NCBI GenBank assembly: GCA_946478865.1
Contig: CAMLDO010000012.1
Span: 1 to 62,645, forward strand
DNA length: 62,645 nucleotides
Source of the DNA: an uncultured Methylobacillus sp.
Lineage (GTDB): Bacteria > Pseudomonadota > Gammaproteobacteria > Burkholderiales > Methylophilaceae
Reading direction: 5' to 3'
This document shows positions 56,434 through 62,645 of this stretch, in pieces (position 1 is the first letter of the stretch; every line of letters starts with the position of its first letter). The notes under the pieces were generated by a model. The model ran no database searches. It saw only the letters and a list, made by a program, of their open reading frames with translations, and had not been told where the DNA came from. The position numbers and the translations under genes are program-made.

Positions 56434-58680
56434 TTAGCCTCCTGCCACGCAGTCCACGTAGTAACCCACCTTGCCATCCGGCGAGATTTCCTTGACGAGG
56501 CCGTGGATGTCGGTCTCGAAGCCGGGGAAACGCTCATTGAATTCGCGTGCGAACTTGAGATAGCGCACGATGGTGGCGTTGAAGCGCTCGCCCGGGATCA
56601 GCAGCGGGATGCCCGGCGGGTAAGGCGTCAGCAGCACGCTCGTGACGCGGCCTTCCAGCCGGTCGATTTCGATACGCTCGATTTCCTTGTGCGCCATCTT
56701 GGCGAAGGCATCCGCGGGCTTCATCGCCGGCACCATGTTCGACAAATACATCTCGGTCGTGAGGCGCGCGATGTCGTTGGACTTGTAGATGTTGTGGATC
56801 TGCGTGCACAGCTCGCGCAGGCCGATCTTCTCGTAACGCGGTTGCTTGGCGACGAATTCCGGCAGCACGCGCCACAGCGGCTGGTTCTTGTCGTAATCGT
56901 CCTTGAACTGTTGCAGCGCGGTCACCAGCGTGTTCCAGCGGCCCTTGGTGATGCCGATGGTGAACATGATGAAGAACGAGTAGAGGCCGGTTTTCTCGAC
57001 AATGACGCCGTGCTCAGCGAGGTATTTGGTCACGATTGCAGCGGGAATGCCGATGTCGTCGGAGAACGAGCCGTCCACGTCCAGGCCGGGGGTGATCACG
57101 GTAGCCTTGATCGGGTCCAGCATATTGAAGCCGGTGGCGAGGTTACTGAAGCCGTGCCAGCGCTCGGAATCGCGCAGCATCCAGTCTTCGCGCTCGCCGA
57201 TACCTTCCTCTGCGAGGTAGTCCGGGCCCCATACCTTGAACCACCAGTCGGTGCCCCATTCCTCATCCACCTTGCGCATCGCGCGGCGGAAATCCAGTGC
57301 TTCGGCGATGGATTCCTCGACAAGCGCGGTGCCGCCCGGCGATTCCATCATGGCCGCGGCCACGTCGCACGAGGCGATGATGGAATACTGCGGGCTGGTG
57401 GAAGTGTGCATGAGATAAGCTTCGTTGAACACATCGCGGTCCAGCTTGCTTGCGGTCGCATCCTGCACCAGGATCTGCGACGCCTGCGACAGGCCTGCCA
57501 GCAGCTTGTGCGTGGACTGCGTGGAGAAAATCATCGATTCCTCGCAGCGCGGGCGGTCTTTGCCGATCGCGTGCATGCTGCGGTAGAAATCGTGGAAGGT
57601 CGCATGCGGCAGCCAGGCTTCGTCGAAGTGTAGCGTGTCGATCTTGCCGTCCAGCATCTGCTTGATGGTATCGACGTTGTACAGCACACCGTCATAGGTG
57701 GACTGCGTGATCGTCAGCACGCGCGGCTTGGCGCTCTTGTCGGTGATGAACGGGTTGGCATCGATCTTCTTCTGGATGCTTTCCCACGAGAACTCGCTTT
57801 TCGGGATCGGCCCGATGATGCCGAAATTGTTGCGCGTCGGCATGAGGAACACGGGGACCGCGCCGGTCATCATGATGGAATGCAGGATGGACTTGTGGCA
57901 GTTGCGGTCCACGACCACGATGTCGCCCGGCGCAACGGTCGAGTGCCACACGATCTTGTTCGAGGTCGAGGTGCCGTTGGTGACGAAATACAAATGATCG
58001 CAGTTGAAGATGCGCGCGGCATTGCGCTCGGAAGCCGCCACCGGGCCGGTGTGGTCCAGCAGCTGGCCGAGTTCCTCGACCGCGTTGCACACGTCGGCGC
58101 GCAGCATGTTTTCGCCGAAAAACTGGTGGAACATCTGACCCACGGGCGACTTGAGGAACGCCACGCCGCCGGAGTGGCCGGGGCAGTGCCAGGAATACGA
58201 GCCGTCTGCGGCGTAATGGGTCAGTGCGCGGAAGAACGGCGGCGGCAGCGAATCGAGGTAGGTGCGGGCTTCGCGCACGATGTAGCGCGCGATGAATTCC
58301 GGCGTGTCCTCGAACATGTGAATGAAGCCGTTCAGCTCGCGCAGGATCTCGTTCGGAATATGACGCGAAGTGCGGGTTTCGCCGTGCAGGAAGATCGGGA
58401 TCTCGGCATTGCGGAAGCGGATTTCCTCGACGAAGCCGCGCAGCTTTTCCAGCGCTTCCGGTACTTCCTCCACGAATTCCTCGTCGTCGATGGACAGGAT
58501 GAAGGCCGAGGCACGGCTCTGCTGCTGCGCGAACGAGGTCAGGTCGCCGTAGCTGGTCACCCCCAGCACTTCGTAGCCTTCGTCCTCGATCGCCTTCGCC
58601 AGCGCGCGGATGCCGAGGCCGGAGGTGTTCTCGGAACGGAAGTCTTCGTCAATGATGACGACGGGGAAGCGGAATTTCAT
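56434..58680 (-). CDS. Orn/Lys/Arg decarboxylase (probably arginine decarboxylase)
   Basis: 748 residues of the large fold-type I bacterial family: an N-terminal receiver-like wing domain (VVIIDEDFRSENTSGLGIRAL, in part), the PLP domain with WHCPGHSGGVAF, FDEAWLPHATFH and the PLP lysine in STQSTHKLLAGLSQ, and a C-terminal domain. Product could be agmatine, cadaverine or putrescine; arginine is favoured by resemblance to betaproteobacterial enzymes but is not proven. It may feed polyamine synthesis, whose methylthioadenosine by-product is recycled by mtnA. Confidence 0.85.
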   Translation of the reverse strand: MKFRFPVVIIDEDFRSENTSGLGIRALAKAIEDEGYEVLGVTSYGDLTSFAQQQSRASAFILSIDDEEFVEEVPEALEKLRGFVEEIRFRNAEIPIFLHGETRTSRHIPNEILRELNGFIHMFEDTPEFIARYIVREARTYLDSLPPPFFRALTHYAADGSYSWHCPGHSGGVAFLKSPVGQMFHQFFGENMLRADVCNAVEELGQLLDHTGPVAASERNAARIFNCDHLYFVTNGTSTSNKIVWHSTVAPGDIVVVDRNCHKSILHSIMMTGAVPVFLMPTRNNFGIIGPIPKSEFSWESIQKKIDANPFITDKSAKPRVLTITQSTYDGVLYNVDTIKQMLDGKIDTLHFDEAWLPHATFHDFYRSMHAIGKDRPRCEESMIFSTQSTHKLLAGLSQASQILVQDATASKLDRDVFNEAYLMHTSTSPQYSIIASCDVAAAMMESPGGTALVEESIAEALDFRRAMRKVDEEWGTDWWFKVWGPDYLAEEGIGEREDWMLRDSERWHGFSNLATGFNMLDPIKATVITPGLDVDGSFSDDIGIPAAIVTKYLAEHGVIVEKTGLYSFFIMFTIGITKGRWNTLVTALQQFKDDYDKNQPLWRVLPEFVAKQPRYEKIGLRELCTQIHNIYKSNDIARLTTEMYLSNMVPAMKPADAFAKMAHKEIERIEIDRLEGRVTSVLLTPYPPGIPLLIPGERFNATIVRYLKFAREFNERFPGFETDIHGLVKEISPDGKVGYYVDCVAGG

Positions 58681-58738
58681 GGCAATTCCTCACGAAAAAG
58701 AGGATGTGAAAAAAGAAGCACGGGCACGACGGCGCGCG

Positions 58739-58969
58739 CTATTCGCGATGGGGATAGGGGTTGATCAGACTCAGCATCAGGTCGGCCAATGCCTGGCGTA
58801 CCTGGTGCTCATCGCAGCCCATGAGGACGGCATCTTCCAGCGCGTCCTGGGCCATCTGGTGCAGTTCCTCGAGGTTCTCGCGCATCACCTTGTTCTTCTC
58901 GGTGCATGCGATGATTTCGCCCTGAGGGCCGCGCCAGACGATCTTGTCGATGTTCAGTTGTGGTTCCAT
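58739..58969 (-). CDS. Small conserved hypothetical protein
   Basis: 76 residues (MEPQLNIDKIVWRGPQGEII, then a helical part ELHQMAQDALEDAVLMGCDEHQV). It is acidic and soluble, with no recognised motif. It lies between dcd (5 bases) and the decarboxylase (58 bases) on the same strand, so it is probably cotranscribed with one or both. The function is unknown. Confidence 0.7.
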   Translation of the reverse strand: MEPQLNIDKIVWRGPQGEIIACTEKNKVMRENLEELHQMAQDALEDAVLMGCDEHQVRQALADLMLSLINPYPHRE

Positions 58970-58974
58970 GGCCT

Positions 58975-59547
58975 TTAGATCTTGGGCAGCGTCACGCCGT
59001 GCTGTCCTTGGTATTTGCCGCCGCGATCCTTGTACGAGGTTTCGCAGATGTCGTCGTCATCCGCTTCGAAGAACAGCACTTGCGCGCAGCCTTCGTTGGC
59101 GTAAATCTTCGCCGGAAGCGGTGTGGTATTGCTGAATTCCAGTGTCACGTAGCCTTCCCATTCCGGCTCGAACGGCGTCACGTTGACGATGATGCCGCAG
59201 CGCGCGTAGGTCGATTTGCCGAGGCACACGGTCAGCACGTTGCGCGGGATGCGGAAGTATTCGACGGTGCGGGCCAGCGCGAACGAGTTCGGCGGGATGA
59301 TGCAGTAATCGGCATTCACTTCGACAAACGAATTCGGGTCGAAATTCTTCGGATCGACGATGGTGCTGTTCAGATTGGTAAACAGCTTGAACTCGCTGGA
59401 GCAGCGAATATCGTAGCCGTAGCTGGAGGTGCCGTAGGATACCAGTCTGTGTCCATTGGCTTCCTTGACCTGGCGCGGCTCGAAAGGTTCGATCATGCCA
59501 TGCTCTTCCGCCATGCGGCGTATCCATCGATCGGATTTGATGCTCAT
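58975..59547 (-). CDS. dcd: dCTP deaminase
   Basis: 190 residues. It converts dCTP to dUTP, feeding thyA with d[16 protein letters not shown] near the start, [28 protein letters not shown] (in part) with the catalytic Glu region downstream in [15 protein letters not shown], and the end [14 protein letters not shown] are diagnostic. It lies in the common apbC-dcd neighbourhood, here separated by aroG. Confidence 0.97.
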   Translation of the reverse strand: MSIKSDRWIRRMAEEHGMIEPFEPRQVKEANGHRLVSYGTSSYGYDIRCSSEFKLFTNLNSTIVDPKNFDPNSFVEVNADYCIIPPNSFALARTVEYFRIPRNVLTVCLGKSTYARCGIIVNVTPFEPEWEGYVTLEFSNTTPLPAKIYANEGCAQVLFFEADDDDICETSYKDRGGKYQGQHGVTLPKI

Positions 59548-59656
59548 CGTTGTTATGCGCTAAGTGACTGAAAATGAGGGGGCATTATACGGCGCATGAC
59601 GCCGGATGGGTATGAAAAATATGAGTCTCGCAGCGGGGTGTTTCACCCGTGTGAAA

Positions 59657-60745
59657 TCACTCTACTTCCTTGTCCTCAAACACCTTGCGTCGCGCACGCA
59701 CGCCTTGTGCCAGCGTGTCGAGCAGGGTGATGGTGTCTTCCCAGCCAAGGCAGGCATCCGTGATGGACTTGCCGTATTCCAGGGTGCAGCCTGCTTCCAG
59801 TTCCTGGCGGCCTTCGTTGAGGTGCGATTCCACCATGAGGCCGAAGATGCGCTGATCGCCTGCGGCAAGCTGGTTGGCGACGTCCTGCGCCACGTCGATC
59901 TGGCGCTTGAACTGTTTGCTGCTGTTGGCATGCGAGCAGTCGATCATGACGCGAGGCGCAAGACCGGCCTTGCCCAGTTCCTTGCAGGCGTCATCCACGT
60001 TTGCGGCGTCGTAGTTGGGTTGCTTGCCGCCGCGCAGGATCACGTGGCAATCCTCGTTGCCGGCGGTCGAGACAATGGCGGAGTGACCGGCCTTGGTGAC
60101 GGCGAGGAAATGGTGCGGGCAGGCGGCGGCCTTGATCGCGTCTACAGCGATCTTGATGTTGCCGTCGGTCCCGTTCTTGAAGCCGACCGCGCAGGACAGA
60201 CCGGAAGCGAGTTCGCGGTGGATCTGGCTTTCGGTGGTACGTGCACCGATTGCGCCCCACGACACGAGGTCAGCCGTGTATTGCGGCGTGATCACGTCGA
60301 GAAATTCGGTGCCGGCCGGCATGCCGAGTTCGTTGATTTCGAGCAGGATGCGGCGTGCGAGGCGCAAGCCTTCGTTGATGCTGAAGCTGCCGTCGAGGTG
60401 CGGGTCGTTGATGAGACCCTTCCAGCCCACGGTGGTGCGCGGTTTCTCGAAATACACGCGCATTACGATGAGCAGGTCGGAAGCAAGGCGCTTTTTCTGC
60501 TCCATAAGACGTTGCGCATACTCCAGTGCGGCCTTGGGGTCGTGGATGGAGCAAGGGCCGATGATGACCAGCAGGCGGTCGTCCGCGCCGTGCAGGATAC
60601 GATGGATATCGGCCCTGGTGGCGACGATGTTGTCCGAGGTGCCGTTGCTTGCCGCGAGTTCTGCCAGGATGCGGGAAGGCGGAACGACTTCCTTGATTTC
60701 CTTGACGCGGACATCGTCCGTGGCCGGTTTGTGCGGAGTATTCAT
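59657..60745 (-). CDS. aroG: DAHP synthase, class I (AroG/F/H type)
   Basis: 362 residues from the ATG at 60745 (MNTPHKPATDDVRVKEI). It condenses PEP and erythrose 4-phosphate, the first shikimate-pathway step. IGPCSIHDPKAALEYA has the metal-ligand Cys, then MRVYFEKPRTTVGWKGLINDP (in part), FLDVITPQY, SWGAIGARTTESQ and DCSHANSSKQF follow. The N-terminal extension is of the feedback-regulated E. coli type. Which aromatic amino acid inhibits it cannot be told by eye. Confidence 0.96.
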   Translation of the reverse strand: MNTPHKPATDDVRVKEIKEVVPPSRILAELAASNGTSDNIVATRADIHRILHGADDRLLVIIGPCSIHDPKAALEYAQRLMEQKKRLASDLLIVMRVYFEKPRTTVGWKGLINDPHLDGSFSINEGLRLARRILLEINELGMPAGTEFLDVITPQYTADLVSWGAIGARTTESQIHRELASGLSCAVGFKNGTDGNIKIAVDAIKAAACPHHFLAVTKAGHSAIVSTAGNEDCHVILRGGKQPNYDAANVDDACKELGKAGLAPRVMIDCSHANSSKQFKRQIDVAQDVANQLAAGDQRIFGLMVESHLNEGRQELEAGCTLEYGKSITDACLGWEDTITLLDTLAQGVRARRKVFEDKEVE

Positions 60746-60792
60746 ACGCAATCTTAAGCAGGCTTCAGCCCGCAATTAAAAATCAATGATTC

Positions 60793-60809
60793 TACCGTTA
60801 CAAACGGTA
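60793..60809. repeat. Perfect inverted repeat upstream of aroG
   Basis: TACCGTTACAAACGGTA is a perfect 7-base inverted repeat with a 3-base loop, 48 bases before the aroG start. It could be an operator, or part of the apbC transcript end. It does not match a TyrR box. Confidence 0.45.
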
Positions 60810-60840
60810 AAAGTCTGCTTCGGCTTGAGGTTGCAAAGAT

Positions 60841-60860
60841 GGGCGCCGCGAAGGGCGCCC
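60841..60860 (-). terminator. Possible terminator of apbC
   Basis: GGGCGCC and GGCGCCC form a 7-base stem with a 6-base loop 9 bases after the apbC stop. On the minus strand only a short T run follows (ATCTTTGC), so it is a weak candidate. Confidence 0.4.
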
Positions 60861-60868
60861 GTGTGCGA

Positions 60869-61957
60869 TCAGGTGTTCTGGATCACGATGTTGGGGAATT
60901 TGCTGCTGTGGTCCAGTCCGTATTCGGAAAGCTTGACCGCGGTACGGCGAGCGATCTGGCGATACACGGCCGCGATCTTGCCGTCCGGTTCGGCCACGAC
61001 GGTCGGCATGCCGCTATCAGCCTGTTCGCGAATCTTGATGTCCAGTGGCAGCGAGCCCAGCAACTCGACGTTGTAGTCCTTGCACATCTGTTCGCCGCCG
61101 CCGGCGCCGAAAATATGTTCTTCATGGCCGCACTTGGAGCAAATATGGGTGCTCATGTTCTCCACGATGCCGACGATGGGAACGCCGACCTTTTCAAACA
61201 TTTTCAATCCCTTGCGCGCATCCAGCAGCGCGATGTCTTGCGGCGTGGTCACGATGACCGCGCCGGTGACCGGGACCTTCTGCGACAGCGTGAGCTGGAT
61301 ATCGCCGGTGCCGGGCGGCAGATCGATCACAAGATAATCCAGCGCGCGCCAGTTGGTTTCACGCAGCAATTGTTCCAGCGCGCCGGTGACCATGGGGCCG
61401 CGCCATACCATGGGCGTGTCCATATCGATGAGGAAGCCGATGGACATGGCCTGGATGCCATAGCGTTCCAGCGGCTCCATACTCTTGCCGTCCTTGCTTT
61501 CGGGGCGTGCGGTGATGCCCAGCATCTGCGGCTGCGACGGGCCGTAGATATCGGCATCCAGGATACCGACCTGCGCGCCTTCGGCAGCCAATGCCAGCGC
61601 GAGGTTGACCGCGGTGGTGGATTTGCCGACGCCGCCCTTGCCGGAAGCGACAGCAATGATGTTCTTCACGTTGGGGATCAATTGCACACCGCGCTGCACG
61701 CTATGCGCCACGATCTTGGACGTGACATTGACGGACACGCTGCCGACCTCGGGCAGGGTTCTCAGCTTGTCGGCCACCAGCGCCTGGATTTCGGCGGTAA
61801 CGGTCTTGGCTGGATAACCCAGGACGATGTCGAGCGCGACGCTGTTGCCGTCGATGCGGATGTTGCGTGCGGACTTGGTTGCGATGAAATCCTTGCCGGT
61901 ATTGGGATCGACGATTTCCTTGAGCGCAGTTTGTACTTGCAGTTCAGAGAGCGACAT
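60869..61957 (-). CDS. apbC: Fe-S cluster carrier ApbC (Mrp/NBP35)
   Basis: 362 residues from the ATG at 61957 (MSLSELQVQTALKEIVDP). The N-terminal MIP18-like domain precedes the P-loop ATPase with ASGKGGVGKSTTAVNLA, DADIYGPSQPQMLG, and the cluster-binding pair CSKCG. It carries 4Fe-4S clusters to target proteins. It is divergent from metG, a conserved arrangement in proteobacteria. Upstream open codons to 61990 are not supported by the family start. Confidence 0.96.
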   Translation of the reverse strand: MSLSELQVQTALKEIVDPNTGKDFIATKSARNIRIDGNSVALDIVLGYPAKTVTAEIQALVADKLRTLPEVGSVSVNVTSKIVAHSVQRGVQLIPNVKNIIAVASGKGGVGKSTTAVNLALALAAEGAQVGILDADIYGPSQPQMLGITARPESKDGKSMEPLERYGIQAMSIGFLIDMDTPMVWRGPMVTGALEQLLRETNWRALDYLVIDLPPGTGDIQLTLSQKVPVTGAVIVTTPQDIALLDARKGLKMFEKVGVPIVGIVENMSTHICSKCGHEEHIFGAGGGEQMCKDYNVELLGSLPLDIKIREQADSGMPTVVAEPDGKIAAVYRQIARRTAVKLSEYGLDHSSKFPNIVIQNT

Positions 61958-62068
61958 GATGCGGAGGGAATTCCTGACTAATGGGATCAACTTTAAATTT
62001 TAGCGCATGTGCAGGGGCGCGTCATTTGCTAAAATGCCCCTCTTTCACAAGTATTTAAGCCTGTTTCC

Positions 62069-62645
62069 ATGACCCGCAAAATCCTCGTCACCTCTGCCTT
62101 GCCGTATGCGAATGGCAGCATCCACCTCGGCCACCTGGTCGAGTACATCCAGACCGATATCTGGGTGCGCTTCCAGAAGATGCAGGGCCACACGGTGCAC
62201 TACGTGTGCGCCGACGATACGCACGGCACGCCCATCATGCTGCGTGCGGAGAAGGAGGGCATCACCCCGGAACAGCTCATCGACAAGGTCCATGCGGAGC
62301 ACGCGGCGGATTTCGCCGATTTCCTGGTCGCGTTCGACAATTACCATTCGACCAATTCCAGCGAAAACAAGGAACTGGCGCAGGGCATCTACCGTGCGCT
62401 CAAGGCCAACGGCAAGATCGCGACCAGGACCATCGAGCAGTACTACGACCCGGTCAAGAACATGTTTCTGCCGGACCGCTTCATCAAGGGCGAGTGCCCC
62501 AAGTGCCACGCCAAGGACCAGTACGGCGATTCCTGCGAAGTATGCGGCGCGACCTACAGCCCGACCGAATTGATCAATCCGTTCTCGGCAGTGTCCGGCG
62601 CGACGCCGGTGCGCAAGGAAACCGAGCACTACTTCTTCAAGCTGT
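62069..62645 (+). CDS. metG: Methionyl-tRNA synthetase, N-terminal part (partial)
   Basis: The first 192 codons before the window ends. [22 protein letters not shown] contains the class I HIGH-type signature (HLGH). [13 protein letters not shown] and the zinc-knuckle cysteines in [18 protein letters not shown] identify the MetG1 type. A TAAAAT -10-like box lies about 40 bases upstream (62029-62034 region). The anticodon-binding and dimerisation domains are outside the window. Confidence 0.97.
   Translation, partial: MTRKILVTSALPYANGSIHLGHLVEYIQTDIWVRFQKMQGHTVHYVCADDTHGTPIMLRAEKEGITPEQLIDKVHAEHAADFADFLVAFDNYHSTNSSENKELAQGIYRALKANGKIATRTIEQYYDPVKNMFLPDRFIKGECPKCHAKDQYGDSCEVCGATYSPTELINPFSAVSGATPVRKETEHYFFKL

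Overview
The window is a dense, GC-rich chromosomal segment of a Gram-negative bacterium. Gene content and order (pyrG-kdsA-eno-ftsB, hom-thrC, metG divergent from apbC, FlhF/FlhG/FliA flagellar end, Ada/AlkB, GlrK-QseG-GlrR) fit a betaproteobacterium, most likely Nitrosomonadales such as Gallionellaceae. That placement is inferred from protein character and synteny, not from a database search. There is no prophage, IS element or CRISPR array, and most of the window is core genome.

Layout. 1-4250: end of the flagellar locus (flhF end, a FlhG-like protein without a P-loop, fliA, motC/motD-like stator genes, flgN, flgM) and tRNA-Lys(CTT). 4360-9353: two phosphohexomutases of different types, a membrane-anchored aspartic protease, and an EAL-HDOD protein behind a c-di-GMP-I (GEMM) riboswitch. 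9354-17696: hemN, iscX, an old-yellow-enzyme homologue, fumarase, glyA, nrdR, ribD and tatD. 17697-17917 is an AT-rich gap with a cluster of DnaA boxes. 17918-21607: mtnA with a FucA-like aldolase, a membrane protein, and a periplasmic cupredoxin operon. 21795-27937: pyrG, kdsA, eno, ftsB, a DUF2127 protein, ygfZ and ygfX.

27913-34622 is a seven-gene minus-strand operon laid out like the mxaRSACKL maturation genes of methanol dehydrogenase (MoxR ATPase, DUF58, MxaA-, MxaC- and MxaK-like proteins, two MxaL-like proteins), with no methanol dehydrogenase in the window. A nested inverted-repeat element lies between the mxaC-like and mxaK-like genes. The operon promoter carries an 18-bp dyad that recurs almost unchanged 8 kb away, in front of a two-gene operon for a TetR regulator (41220-41780) and a membrane protein that looks like a TetR ligand-binding domain without its DNA-binding domain (41791-42561). 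I read these as one regulon. This is the most novel-looking system here.

34920-41099: dinB, a GH13 glucosidase, a zinc alcohol dehydrogenase, and an ada-alkB operon. 43072-45854: a Fur-box-controlled cassette of an outer-membrane barrel, a periplasmic FMN-binding protein, ApbE and a four-helix b-type membrane protein, which looks like a flavin-based electron path across the envelope under iron control. 45936-50785: alaA, hom, thrC and thyA. 50880-55877: two exported proteins and the GlrK-QseG-GlrR signalling operon. The exported EF-hand/BON gene has a strong sigma-54 promoter and two TGTC-N10-GACA sites of the type GlrR binds. 55930-62645: folA, an Orn/Lys/Arg decarboxylase, dcd, aroG, apbC and the start of metG.
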